From NCBI GenBank assembly GCA_030157785.1, contig JAOAUC010000055.1:124001-188000 (forward strand): a DNA stretch of 64,000 nt. Reading direction: 5' to 3'. This document shows, one piece after another, positions 22,668 to 32,037 of this stretch; position 1 is the first letter of the stretch, and every line of letters starts with the position of its first letter. Position numbers and translations under genes: made by a program. This DNA comes from Zoogloea oleivorans (GTDB lineage Bacteria > Pseudomonadota > Gammaproteobacteria > Burkholderiales > Rhodocyclaceae). The notes beneath the pieces are model-generated. The model was not told the origin of the DNA and did not search any database. It was given only the letters and a program-made list of their open reading frames with translations.

Positions 22668-25651
22668 CCGGATCTTGCCTGACTCTGCTGCACCAGCAGC
22701 AGCTCGAAGGCCTCGGCCGGAACCGGGCGGGAGTAATGGTAGCCCTGCCCGAAATCGCAGCCGGCCGCGGTCAGCAGGTCACGCTGCACCTCGGTCTCCA
22801 CGCCCTCGGCGACAACCTTGATGCCAAGCTTGTGCGCCATCACGATGATGGCTTCGCACAGGGCCATGTCCTGGGATTCAGGTGCCAGGTTGCGCACGAA
22901 GGCCTGGTCGATCTTCAGGTAGTCGATGTCGAACTTCTTGAGGTAGGACAGGGAGGAATAGCCCGTACCGAAATCGTCGAGTGACACCTGGATGCCGGCA
23001 TCCCGGAAAGCCAGCAGCCGCTTGCTCACGGTGGCGCCGGCTTCCATCAGCAGCCCCTCGGTGATTTCCACCGTGATGCTCTGCCCCGGCAAGCCCCTCT
23101 CCTGCATGTACTCGACCCACAAACCGTGGGTGCTCCCGTCCCGGCGGAACTGGACCGGCGACTTGTTCACGCTGATCTGGAAATCACCGCAATAGGTGGT
23201 CCGCCATGCTTCCACCTGCCGGACCGCCTCGTAGAACACCCAGTCGCCGATATCCATGATCATGCCGGTGTCTTCGGCAATCGGAATGAACTCGGCAGGG
23301 CTGACCAGGCCGCGGACCGGATGCTGCCAGCGGATCAGTGCCTCTGCCTTGTGAATGGCGCCGGTCGCCATGTCCACGATGGGCTGATAGAAGACGCGAA
23401 ACTCGTTGCCGGCCAAGGCACTGCGCAGATCGTTGGCCAGGCGCATCCTGTTCTGTGCGGATTCCTGCATGGATGGCGTGAAGTAGCTGTAGCGGTTGCG
23501 CCCCAGCGCCTTGGCGGCATACATCGCCTGGTCGGCATGCTTGATCAGCGCATCGACGCGATCGGAATCGTCCGGATAAAGCGTGATGCCAATACTTGTC
23601 GTCATGTAAACAAGCTCGTCGCCGAGGACAAAGGGCTTGGCGAGCCTTTGCAGGATGTCCTGGGCAATCCGCTCCACGCAGCCGGTTTCCTCCAGTCCGC
23701 CAAGGATGATCGTGAATTCGTCGCCCCCCAGGCGCGCCACCGTATCCGACTCGCGCACACAACTGCTCAGGCGCACGGCAGTCTCCTTGAGCAGGATGTC
23801 GCCCATGTCGTGGCCCATGGTGTCGTTGATCTCCTTGAACCGGTCCAGATCGAGAAACATGAGGGCAAGGGGCAAGGCCGCCCGGTGGGACTTCTTGATC
23901 TCCTGCTCAAGGCGGTCCATGAACATCTGCCGGTTGGGAAGCCCGGTGAGAGAATCGAAGTTGGCCTGGCGCCAGATGACCTCTTCCGATTTCTTCTTCT
24001 CGGTGATGTCATAGAAGAGCGCCACACGACGCAGGGGCAAACCCGCTTCATTGAACGTGGTGGTGATGGTCAGCAGCTTCGGATAGATCTCGCCGTTCTT
24101 GCGCCGGTCCCAGATCTCGCCACGCCAGGTTCCGGTTGTCTTGAGCGCCATCCACATGGACTGGTAGAACGCCTTGTCATGGCGACCCGAGCGGAGCACT
24201 TGCGGCGTCCTGCCGATCACTTCGTCCGGCAGGTAGCCGGTCACCTGCGTGAAAGCGGGGTTGACCGCCACGATCGTGCCATCGGCGTCGGTCACCATCA
24301 TGGCCTCGCCGCTGGACTGGTACACCACCGAGGCCAGCTCCATCTCTTCTTCGGCCTTCTTGCGCTCGGTAATATCGGCAATCACCCCGACCAGGCCGAG
24401 TTGCCTGCCGCCGACGTCAAAAAAACGCTTGGCCTTCAAATGCCCCCAGAACCCGGACTGGTCGGCACGCCAGTAATGGCGCTCCAGATCCACGACCGTA
24501 ATCTGGCTCTGCAGCAGGGCAGCCATTCTCTGCCGCCCTTCTTCCCGCTCGGCGGGGTGAACAAGCGCGATGTACTCCTCTCCGATCAGTGCGTCGAGAG
24601 GCCAGCGGAACATTTCGGCCATGAACTGGTTGGCATGGGTGATGCGACCCTCCATGCTCACCAGAAAAATCCCCACGCTGGCGGTGTCCTGAATCTGTTG
24701 AAGCAGAGCCTCACGACCGGCCAGATTGTCGTTTGCGGTACTCAGGGACTGCTCGACTTGCATACGCTCGGCGATCAAGACCGCCAGTGCCATACCCACC
24801 ACTGACAGCACCAGCATGTAGATCCAGAAGCCCGTCAGGTCGGCCTGGACAAAATGCGCAGCAAAATCCCCCTTGCCCAGAAGCGAGCCGACAAGCGCCT
24901 GCAGCGCCACCACGCCGATAAGCAGCGAGGCGCCATGAACGCCGAAACTCACTGCGGCCCAGGCCACAAACACAAACATGACATAGGGCCGGCCAAAGCT
25001 CCCGACGGAGTCATGGAACCACCCCATGAAAACAACTTGCCCGACCAGCAGGGCAAGGGCAAAACAGCTGAAGGTTTCCAGGCTGCGCCGCTGACTGAAC
25101 CAGTCTTCGGGAAGCCGCCGCCACACCAGAATCAAGGGGGTCACGAGAATGATCCCGAGCACATCACCCTGCCACCACTTCACGAAGTTATGGACAAGGG
25201 CCTCCGGGGGCAGCAAACCCGCCAGCCACAGGGAAGCATTCCCCACACCGGCACTCACGAGCGCGCTCAGCAGTGTCATCCGGCACAGGCTGAGATAATG
25301 GATCAGCCGTTTGAGTCCGCAATCGAACGAGCCCATGCGGGTCAATAGCCACAAGCCGGTAACGGCCTCCAGGGTATTGCCCGAGGCTATCGCCATCGAT
25401 ACCAGAGCAGAACTGCCCGCCATCAGGTTGCCGACGAAGGCGCCGAGCAGAACACCGGGCCAGTATTTGACCCCGCCGAGCAACAGCGCAGCAAGGGCCA
25501 GCCCGCTTGGCGGCCAGACAATGGAGGTGACACCGTCCTCCGTAAGAAAAACCAGGACAGCGTTGGCCAGCAGTGCATAGGCCAGGGCCAGCCAGGCAAT
25601 TTTCGGCCAGTCGCGCCACGAGAATGACGGCAAGAAGTTCAAGACACACAC
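22664..25651 (-). CDS. MASE1-PAS-PAS-GGDEF-EAL c-di-GMP protein
   Basis: 995-aa inner-membrane protein. An N-terminal MASE1 sensor of about eight helices (residues 15-300; IVWPPSGLALAALLLGG is typical) is followed by two PAS domains (about 320-430 and 440-560). The GGDEF domain has an intact GGDEF (642-646) with RESD inhibitory site. The EAL domain has EAL (770-772), DDFGTGYSS and VAEGVET. Both activities look intact, so net output depends on the sensor input, which is unknown for MASE1. The gene is monocistronic on the minus strand; the 70 bases between it and the MocR gene stop show nothing clear. Confidence 0.94.
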   Translation of the reverse strand: MCVLNFLPSFSWRDWPKIAWLALAYALLANAVLVFLTEDGVTSIVWPPSGLALAALLLGGVKYWPGVLLGAFVGNLMAGSSALVSMAIASGNTLEAVTGLWLLTRMGSFDCGLKRLIHYLSLCRMTLLSALVSAGVGNASLWLAGLLPPEALVHNFVKWWQGDVLGIILVTPLILVWRRLPEDWFSQRRSLETFSCFALALLVGQVVFMGWFHDSVGSFGRPYVMFVFVAWAAVSFGVHGASLLIGVVALQALVGSLLGKGDFAAHFVQADLTGFWIYMLVLSVVGMALAVLIAERMQVEQSLSTANDNLAGREALLQQIQDTASVGIFLVSMEGRITHANQFMAEMFRWPLDALIGEEYIALVHPAEREEGRQRMAALLQSQITVVDLERHYWRADQSGFWGHLKAKRFFDVGGRQLGLVGVIADITERKKAEEEMELASVVYQSSGEAMMVTDADGTIVAVNPAFTQVTGYLPDEVIGRTPQVLRSGRHDKAFYQSMWMALKTTGTWRGEIWDRRKNGEIYPKLLTITTTFNEAGLPLRRVALFYDITEKKKSEEVIWRQANFDSLTGLPNRQMFMDRLEQEIKKSHRAALPLALMFLDLDRFKEINDTMGHDMGDILLKETAVRLSSCVRESDTVARLGGDEFTIILGGLEETGCVERIAQDILQRLAKPFVLGDELVYMTTSIGITLYPDDSDRVDALIKHADQAMYAAKALGRNRYSYFTPSMQESAQNRMRLANDLRSALAGNEFRVFYQPIVDMATGAIHKAEALIRWQHPVRGLVSPAEFIPIAEDTGMIMDIGDWVFYEAVRQVEAWRTTYCGDFQISVNKSPVQFRRDGSTHGLWVEYMQERGLPGQSITVEITEGLLMEAGATVSKRLLAFRDAGIQVSLDDFGTGYSSLSYLKKFDIDYLKIDQAFVRNLAPESQDMALCEAIIVMAHKLGIKVVAEGVETEVQRDLLTAAGCDFGQGYHYSRPVPAEAFELLLVQQSQARSG

Positions 25652-25721
25652 ACAGGAGCAGGAGAAAGCTTATTAACGGCAGCGATCGGCCACATGTTGA
25701 TGGTCATCCGGAGTTTTCGGC

Positions 25722-27233
25722 TCAACGGGGGACGTCGGGCGAGCAAGCCCGCCGGGCCGCCCTTTCCAGGTGGGTCTCCACGACCCGCGCGAGCTTGTCG
25801 GCTGCCGGCCGGATCAGTTCGTCGGGCACCGCGGCGAAGCCCAGGTTGAGGCCCGGCACCGCACGGCTGCGGTCCATGTAGTAGAGCGACAGGGGGCGTA
25901 CCACCACCCCTTCGGCGAGCGCGTCGGCAGCCAGCCCGGCATCGTCGACGGGCTCGTTGAAGTAGTACAGCAACTGCAGTCCGGCATGCCCGCCGGACAC
26001 CCGTACGCCGCTCCCCAGGCGGCTTTCCAGCGCCTCCAACAGGATGTCCCGGCGGGTCCGGTAGATGCCGCGCATGCGCTTGATGTGGGAGGTGAAATGG
26101 CCCGAATCGATGAATTCCGCCAGCGCCGCCTGCTCCACCATGCGGCCCTCCCGGTAGAGTTCCGCATTGCCGATCGAAAAGGCATCCACCAGGTCTTCCG
26201 GCACCACCAGGTAGGCCAGGCGCAGCCCCGGAAACATCACCTTGCTGAGGGTGCCGGCGTAGATCACCCGCTGGGTGCGTGACAGGCCGAACAGGCTGGT
26301 CAGCGGCTGGTTGTGATAGCGCAACTCGTTGTCGTAGTCGTCCTCGATGATCCACGCCCCGCAGCGCTCGGCCTGCTCGAGCAATTCAAGGCGCCGCTCG
26401 AGGGACAGCACGATGCCGGTCGGATACTGGCTGGACGGCGACAGGCACATGATGCGCGGCGGGCTCTCCCAGTCTTCGGCAGTCGGCGCAATGCCCCCCT
26501 CGTCGAGGGGAATCGCCCGCACATCCAGGCCGGCCGCCTTCAGCACATTGCGGGCGCCCCAATAGCCCGGCTCCTCGATCCACGCCGTGTCCTTGTGATC
26601 GGTGAGCATGCGCGCGCACAGGTCGATGGCCTGGTGGGTGCCGTTGAGGATCAGGATCTGGCGCGGCGAGCACTTCATCATCCGGGTCACGTGCAGGTAC
26701 TCGGCCAGGGCCACCTTGAGGGGGCCGTAGCCGCCATGGGCGTACTGCATCAGGTGCGACTGCTCGGGCTGGAAATACTTGTTCAGCAGGCGGCGCCAGA
26801 TGGCAAAGGGGAAATTCACCGTATCCGGAATGCCCGGCATGAAGGCGCCCCGCTGGATGCGGCTGCTGCTGCTGGCCATGGCTATCTCGCCGCCCCGCCG
26901 TGACAGACCTTCCCGGCGGGTGCCCACCAGGCGCTTCGGCGCGGGGTGGTTGCCGACCCGCTGGAGTACTTCCGACACATAGGAGCCATCGCCGATCAGG
27001 CCCTCGATATAACCCTCGGCAAACAGCTGCTCGTAGGCCCGCAAAACCGTGTTGCGCCCCAGCCCGAGATCACGGGCGAGGGAGCGGGTACCCGGCAAAC
27101 GGGTTCCCGGGGGCAGCTGGCGGTCGAGAATCGCCTGCCGCAAGGCCAGAAATGTACGAATCCGCAGCATCAGGCCCTCCGGCTGGCGGGCCAGGTGCTG
27201 CTGCAACAATTCAACGATGAGGCGGTTGTCCAT
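25722..27233 (-). CDS. MocR/GabR-type transcription regulator
   Basis: 503-aa regulator with an N-terminal GntR winged helix (about 1-85; GTRLPGTRSLARDLGLGRNT) joined to a type I aminotransferase-like PLP domain. The PLP region is recognisable (DDYDNELRYHN; SKVMFPGLRLAYLVVP contains the likely PLP Lys), so it can probably bind PLP and react with an amine effector. It is divergent from the ABC-importer/gab cluster, which it most likely controls, as GabR controls gabTD. The frame runs further upstream, but the ATG at 27233 starts the conserved HTH. A direct repeat at 27352-27384 is a candidate operator. Confidence 0.93.
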   Translation of the reverse strand: MDNRLIVELLQQHLARQPEGLMLRIRTFLALRQAILDRQLPPGTRLPGTRSLARDLGLGRNTVLRAYEQLFAEGYIEGLIGDGSYVSEVLQRVGNHPAPKRLVGTRREGLSRRGGEIAMASSSSRIQRGAFMPGIPDTVNFPFAIWRRLLNKYFQPEQSHLMQYAHGGYGPLKVALAEYLHVTRMMKCSPRQILILNGTHQAIDLCARMLTDHKDTAWIEEPGYWGARNVLKAAGLDVRAIPLDEGGIAPTAEDWESPPRIMCLSPSSQYPTGIVLSLERRLELLEQAERCGAWIIEDDYDNELRYHNQPLTSLFGLSRTQRVIYAGTLSKVMFPGLRLAYLVVPEDLVDAFSIGNAELYREGRMVEQAALAEFIDSGHFTSHIKRMRGIYRTRRDILLEALESRLGSGVRVSGGHAGLQLLYYFNEPVDDAGLAADALAEGVVVRPLSLYYMDRSRAVPGLNLGFAAVPDELIRPAADKLARVVETHLERAARRACSPDVPR

Positions 27234-27351
27234 GGCGGGTCGGAAAATGGCGTCAGATAAAGCGCTAAGGCAATTGCGGCGGGTACTTGTGCAACGCAAA
27301 AAGGAAGCGCAAAAAGGGGGTGTTAATGGGTGTGAAACAAAGCTTCCCGCG

Positions 27352-27413
27352 AAGTGGCTCCTTCCAGCAAGCAATAAGTGGCTCTCTGCAGAACCGGTTT
27401 CGCACCCTACTAT
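27352..27413 (+). promoter_or_regulatory. Direct-repeat operator and promoter of the importer/gab cluster
   Basis: AAGTGGCTC occurs at 27352-27360 and again at 27376-27384, 24 bases apart. Direct repeats at roughly this spacing, one next to the -35, are the usual binding site of MocR-type regulators. A possible -10, TACTAT, lies at 27408-27413, 17 bases after a poor -35 position (27385-27390) directly adjoining the second repeat. A weak -35 next to a bound activator would suit activation. This is inference from layout. Confidence 0.5.
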
Positions 27414-27501
27414 GACCTTAACGCAACCGCAACACACGGCCCCGGGGACATCCGGCTCCACTGGCAGGCCCCGCGACGAAACGAAACAGGAGGAACACCC
27501 G

Positions 27502-28617
27502 ATGGCCGAGCAAGCAAGCATTCAGCAGGAACCGCACGTCACCTTCTCCCATGTGCAGAAGACCTACGACGGCGAAACCCTCATCGTCCGCGACCTGAAC
27601 CTGGAGATCCGCCGGGGCGAGTTCCTGACCCTGCTGGGCCCCTCCGGCTCGGGCAAGACCACCTGCCTGATGATGCTGGCCGGTTTCGAGACCCCCACCG
27701 CCGGCGAGATCCGCGTGGGCGGCGACGTGATCAACAAGGTGCCGCCGCACCGCCGCAACATCGGCATGGTGTTCCAGAACTACGCGCTCTTCCCCCACAT
27801 GACGGTGGCCGAGAACCTGCGCTTTCCGCTCAGCGTGCGCAAGCTGCCCGCCGCCGACATCGACGCCAAGGTCAAGCGCGCCCTCGCCATGGTGCGCCTC
27901 GAAGCCTTCGGCAACCGCTACCCGCAGCAGCTCTCCGGCGGCCAGCAGCAGCGCATCGCCCTGGCCCGGGCACTGGTTTTCGACCCGGAACTGGTGCTGA
28001 TGGACGAGCCCCTCGGCGCCCTCGACAAGCAGCTGCGCGAGCACATGCAGATCGAGATCAAGCACCTCCACGCCTCCCTCGGCATCACCTTCGTGTTCGT
28101 CACCCACGACCAGAGCGAAGCCCTGACCATGTCCGACCGCATCGCCGTTTTCGACCGCGGCGAGATCCAGCAGATCGACACCGCCGAGCGCCTCTACGAG
28201 GAACCGTCCAACGCCTTCGTGGCCGGCTTCATCGGCGAAAGCAACACCTTCCAGGGCACCCTGCTGGAACGCAGCGGCGACGCCTGTGCGGTGCGCCTGC
28301 CCAGCGGCACGGTGGTCCACGCCCGGGCCGCCGACGTGGGCGGGGTGGGCAGCAGCACCGTGGTGTCGGTGCGCCCCGAACGCGTCCTCCTCAACGGTGC
28401 CTCCGGCGACTGCGAGAACCGCTTCACCGCCAGGGTGAAGGAACTCATCTACCAGGGCGACCACGTGCGGGTGCAGCTCGATCTGGGCAACCAGGCCAGC
28501 CTGATGGTGAAGACCGCCATTTCCGATCTCACCCACGCCATCCACCCCGGGCAGCCGATCGAGGTGGGCATTCCGGCCACCCACCTGCGCGCCCTGGCGC
28601 CCACCCCGGCCCCGTAA
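27502..28617 (+). CDS. ABC importer ATPase, PotA-like
   Basis: 371-aa ATP-binding subunit of a polyamine/amino-acid-type importer. Walker A is GPSGSGKTT, the signature is LSGGQQQRIALARAL, and Walker B is LVLMDEPLGALD; a C-terminal TOBE region spans about 290-365. The start has a strong CAGGAGGAA site. It is the first gene of the importer operon facing the MocR regulator. Layout with gabD/gabT resembles the GABA and 5-aminovalerate importer agtABCD of Pseudomonas aeruginosa, so GABA or a similar omega-amino acid is my preferred substrate, with putrescine or spermidine as alternatives. Confidence 0.93.
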   Translation: MAEQASIQQEPHVTFSHVQKTYDGETLIVRDLNLEIRRGEFLTLLGPSGSGKTTCLMMLAGFETPTAGEIRVGGDVINKVPPHRRNIGMVFQNYALFPHMTVAENLRFPLSVRKLPAADIDAKVKRALAMVRLEAFGNRYPQQLSGGQQQRIALARALVFDPELVLMDEPLGALDKQLREHMQIEIKHLHASLGITFVFVTHDQSEALTMSDRIAVFDRGEIQQIDTAERLYEEPSNAFVAGFIGESNTFQGTLLERSGDACAVRLPSGTVVHARAADVGGVGSSTVVSVRPERVLLNGASGDCENRFTARVKELIYQGDHVRVQLDLGNQASLMVKTAISDLTHAIHPGQPIEVGIPATHLRALAPTPAP

Positions 28618-28673
28618 CGAACACCCATTCACGACTCCCTCCCCATCCACCGCCAATCCCGGAGAACACCACC

Positions 28674-29708
28674 ATGCATGCCCTCAAGACCCTCGCCGTC
28701 GCCGTCTGCGGCGTCCTCTCCTGTAACGCCGTCATGGCCGCCGACCTGACCCTGATCTCTTTCGGCGGCACCAACCAGAAGGCCCAGGACAAGGCCTTCT
28801 ATCAACCCTTCATGAAGAGCTCCGGCAACCGCATCGTGCAGGGCGAGTACAACGGCGAGCAGGCCCGCGTGAAGGCCATGGTCGAAGCCCACAAAGTGAC
28901 CTGGGACGTGGTGGAAGTCGAATCCCCCGAACTGGCCCGCGGCTGCGAGGAAGGCCTCTACGAGAAGCTCGACTACAGCAAGATCGGCAACAAGGACGAG
29001 TTCATCGGCAAGGCTGTCACCGACTGCGGCATCGGTTTCTTCGTGTGGTCCACCCTGCTCGCCTACAACGCCGACAAGCTCAAGGGCACGCCGGTGGCGT
29101 GGAGCGACTTCTGGGACCTGAAGAAATTCCCGGGCAAGCGCGGCCTGCGCAAGGGCGCCAAGTTCACCCTCGAAATCGCCCTCCTCGCCGACGGCGTCAA
29201 GCCGGACCAGCTCTACACGCTGCTCGGCACCAAGGCCGGCACCGACCGGGCCTTCAAGAAGCTCGACCAGATCAAGGGCTCGATCCAGTGGTGGGAAGCC
29301 GGCGCCCAGCCGCCGCAGATGCTCGCCGCCGGCGACGTGGTGATGAGCGCCGCCTACAACGGCCGCATCGCCTCCGCCCAGAAGGAAGGCAAGAACCTCA
29401 AGATGGTATGGGCCGGCAACATCTATGACGTGGAGTCCTACGCCATTCCGAAGGGCGCCCCCAACCGCGAGCTGTCCTACAAGTACCTCAACTTCGCCAG
29501 CAAGCCCGAGAACCAGCAGGTCTTCTCCGGCGAGATCCCCTACGGCCCGACCAACATGAAGGCCGTCAAGGGCATGCCTGCGCAGATCGCCGCCGAACTG
29601 CCCACCTCCCCGGCCAACCTGAACGGCGCCCTGCCGAGCAACACCCAGTTCTGGGTCGAGCACGGCGAGGAACTGGAACAGCGTTTCAACAGCTGGGCCG
29701 CCAAGTAA
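28674..29708 (+). CDS. ABC importer periplasmic substrate-binding protein
   Basis: 344 aa with a type I signal peptide ending NAVMA before ADLTLISFGGTNQ. It belongs to the PotD/PotF-like class of solute-binding proteins, though the LTLISFGGTNQKAQ opening and KVTWDVVEVESPELARGC segment match the omega-amino-acid subgroup better than canonical PotD. It delivers substrate to the two permeases encoded downstream. GGAGAA lies 7 bases before the ATG. A long stem-loop (29719-29780) directly after its stop may protect its mRNA and keep it more abundant than the permeases. Confidence 0.93.
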   Translation: MHALKTLAVAVCGVLSCNAVMAADLTLISFGGTNQKAQDKAFYQPFMKSSGNRIVQGEYNGEQARVKAMVEAHKVTWDVVEVESPELARGCEEGLYEKLDYSKIGNKDEFIGKAVTDCGIGFFVWSTLLAYNADKLKGTPVAWSDFWDLKKFPGKRGLRKGAKFTLEIALLADGVKPDQLYTLLGTKAGTDRAFKKLDQIKGSIQWWEAGAQPPQMLAAGDVVMSAAYNGRIASAQKEGKNLKMVWAGNIYDVESYAIPKGAPNRELSYKYLNFASKPENQQVFSGEIPYGPTNMKAVKGMPAQIAAELPTSPANLNGALPSNTQFWVEHGEELEQRFNSWAAK

Positions 29709-29718
29709 TACCGCCGAC

Positions 29719-29780
29719 TGACGCCCATCGTGTCCCCGACCCGAACCCCCTCCCTCGCGACGGAACACGATCGGGCGTCA
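29719..29780 (+). repeat. Intercistronic stem-loop after the binding-protein gene
   Basis: Arms 29719-29733 and 29765-29780 pair over 15 bp with a single bulged C (29772), separated by a 31-base loop. There is no T-run, so it is not a simple terminator. Structures of this kind between binding-protein and permease genes commonly block 3'-to-5' decay and raise binding-protein output. Confidence 0.65.
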
Positions 29781-29825
29781 CCCGCCCGGGCTTCGGCCCC
29801 GACGACCTCTACGGATGAAGGCCCC

Positions 29826-31097
29826 ATGACTGCCACCACCCTGACCTCTCCCGATGCCGCCGCCGCGCCGCCCCCGCGGGATGTGCCCCTCAAGACCCGC
29901 CTGAAACGGGCCGAACGGCGCAAGAAGCTGCTCCACCTGGCCCTCATCGCGCCCCTCGCGGTGTTCCTGCTGGTGGTCTTCCTGTGGCCCATCGGCGCCC
30001 TGCTCAAGCGCAGCGTCGACAACCCGGAAGTAAGCGGCGGCCTGCCTGCCACCTCCACCGCCCTCGAGCACTGGAACGGCCAGGGCCTGCCCGAAGCGTC
30101 CACCCTCGCCGTCTTCGTGAAGGAACTGGAAGCCGCCCGCGGCACCACCGGCCTGGCCTCCGCCGCCAAGCGCCTCAATACCGAGATGACGGGCTACCGC
30201 AGCCTGATCATGAAAACCGCCCGCGCCATGCCGCTGCCTGAAGGCAGCGACCTGCAGGCAGGCCTCACCGCCATCGACCTGCGCTGGGGCGAAGCCCTCA
30301 CCTGGCAGGTCATGGCCCGCGCCGGCAAACCCTACACCAGCTATTACCTGCTGGCCGCGCTCGACCACAAGCTCGACGCCGACGGCGCCATCATCGCCGC
30401 CACCGAAGACCAGGCCATCTATCTGGACGTTCTCGGGCGCACTTTCTGGATGAGCCTGGTGGTCACCCTGTGCTGCCTGGCACTGGGCTTTCCGCTGGCC
30501 TACCTACTGACCAGCCTGCCCACCCGCAGCAGCAACCTGCTGATGATCCTGGTGCTGCTGCCCTTCTGGACCTCGATCCTGGTGCGCGTCGCCTCGTGGA
30601 TCGTGCTGCTCCAGTCCGGCGGGCTGGTGAACCAGGCCCTGCAGGCCCTCGGCATCATCGACGAACCCCTGCAACTGGTCTTCAACCGCATCGGGGTGTA
30701 CATCGCCATGACCCACATCCTGCTGCCCTTCATGATCCTGCCGCTGTATTCGGTGATGAAGGGGATCTCGCCGATCTACCTGCGCGCCGCCCAGTCCCTC
30801 GGCTGCCCGCCCTTCCAGAGCTTCTGGAAGGTGTACTTCCCGCAGACCCTGCCGGGCGTCTTCGCCGGCTCGCTGCTGGTCTTCATCCTGTCGATGGGCT
30901 ACTACATCACCCCGGCCCTGCTGGGCGGCCCGCAGGAGCAGATGGCCAGCTACTTCATCGCCTTCTACACCAACGAGACGATCAACTGGGGCATGGCCGC
31001 GGCCCTCTCCACCGTGCTGCTGGGCGCCACCCTGCTGCTCTACGTCGTCTATTCCCGCTACGCCGGTCAAAGCCGCACGCCGATCAAGACCCGCTGA
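29826..31097 (+). CDS. ABC importer permease 1 (PotB-like) with large periplasmic insert
   Basis: 423-aa inner-membrane permease. TM1 is at about residues 38-60 and five further helices fill 210-415, with the coupling-helix motif RAAQSLGCPPFQSFWKVYFP (EAA loop). Between TM1 and TM2 there is a soluble region of about 145 residues, far longer than in PotB (about 285 aa in total); long first loops also occur in some omega-amino-acid importers. I chose the ATG at 29826 (AAGG about 5 bases upstream) over a GTG at 29730 without ribosome site. It pairs with the next gene to form the channel. Confidence 0.9.
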   Translation: MTATTLTSPDAAAAPPPRDVPLKTRLKRAERRKKLLHLALIAPLAVFLLVVFLWPIGALLKRSVDNPEVSGGLPATSTALEHWNGQGLPEASTLAVFVKELEAARGTTGLASAAKRLNTEMTGYRSLIMKTARAMPLPEGSDLQAGLTAIDLRWGEALTWQVMARAGKPYTSYYLLAALDHKLDADGAIIAATEDQAIYLDVLGRTFWMSLVVTLCCLALGFPLAYLLTSLPTRSSNLLMILVLLPFWTSILVRVASWIVLLQSGGLVNQALQALGIIDEPLQLVFNRIGVYIAMTHILLPFMILPLYSVMKGISPIYLRAAQSLGCPPFQSFWKVYFPQTLPGVFAGSLLVFILSMGYYITPALLGGPQEQMASYFIAFYTNETINWGMAAALSTVLLGATLLLYVVYSRYAGQSRTPIKTR

Positions 31098-31111
31098 AAG
31101 AGGAGCCCACC

Positions 31112-31939
31112 ATGCTGCAAGCCTACGCCTCGCCCACCGAACGGATCTGGTTCTACGCCCACCGTGTCATCGCCGGCCTGATCCTGCTGTTCCTGATCCT
31201 GCCGATCCTGGTGATCGTGCCCCTGTCCTTCAACGCCGACTCCTTCCTGATGTATCCGATGGCCGGCGCCTCCCTGCGCTGGTACGAGGAAATCATCCAG
31301 TCGGACGTCTGGCAGCACGCCCTGATGAACAGCCTGATCATCTCCCCGGCGGCCACCCTGCTGGCGGTGGTACTCGGCACCCTCGCCTCCATCGGCCTGG
31401 TGCGCACCGAGTTTCCCGGCAAGGCGCTGCTCACGGCGGTCCTCATATCGCCGATGGTGGTGCCGGTGGTGATTGTCGGGGTGGCGATCTACCTGTTCTT
31501 CGCCCCCCTCGGCCTGGCCGGCAGCTACACCGGGCTGATCCTCGCCCATGCCGTGCTCGGTGTGCCCTTCGTCATCACCACCGTGACGGCCACCCTGCAG
31601 GGCTTCGACTACAACCTGGTGCGCGCCGCCGCCAGCCTCGGGGCCAACCCGGTGCTGACCTTCTTCCGGGTCACCCTGCCGCTGGTGGCGCCGGGGATCA
31701 TCTCCGGCGGGCTGTTCGCCTTCGCCACCTCCTTCGACGAAGTCGTGGTGACGCTCTTTCTCGCCAGCCCGGCCCAGAACACCCTGCCGCGCCAGATGTT
31801 CGCCGGCATCCGCGAGAACATCAGCCCGGCCATCGCCGCGGTGGCGACCATTCTCATCGTCCTCTCGACCCTGATGCTGCTGACCCTCGAAGGCTTGCGG
31901 CAACGCTCGGAGCGCCTGCGCACCGGAAAGTCACGCTAA
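31112..31939 (+). CDS. ABC importer permease 2 (PotC-like)
   Basis: 275-aa second permease subunit with about six helices. The EAA loop is RAAASLGANPVLTFFRVTLP and the C-terminal half has GGLFAFATSFDEVVVTLFLA, typical of PotC. AGAGGAG lies 6 bases before the ATG, and only 14 bases separate it from permease 1. The bases between its stop and gabD (31940-32037) contain a T-run but no convincing stem, so read-through into gabD is likely. Confidence 0.93.
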   Translation: MLQAYASPTERIWFYAHRVIAGLILLFLILPILVIVPLSFNADSFLMYPMAGASLRWYEEIIQSDVWQHALMNSLIISPAATLLAVVLGTLASIGLVRTEFPGKALLTAVLISPMVVPVVIVGVAIYLFFAPLGLAGSYTGLILAHAVLGVPFVITTVTATLQGFDYNLVRAAASLGANPVLTFFRVTLPLVAPGIISGGLFAFATSFDEVVVTLFLASPAQNTLPRQMFAGIRENISPAIAAVATILIVLSTLMLLTLEGLRQRSERLRTGKSR

Positions 31940-32037
31940 ACCCCTAGCCGGCCGCCCAGGCACAACGCCAAAGCCGCCCGGCCACTGATTCCACCCCCCG
32001 TTTTTTTAATCCCACTCACGTCGGGAGAGCCCTTGTC

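Noticed and set aside
31940..32037. Possible terminator between permease 2 and gabD (T-run near 32000)
   Set aside because: No stable stem directly precedes the T-run, so read-through is more likely.
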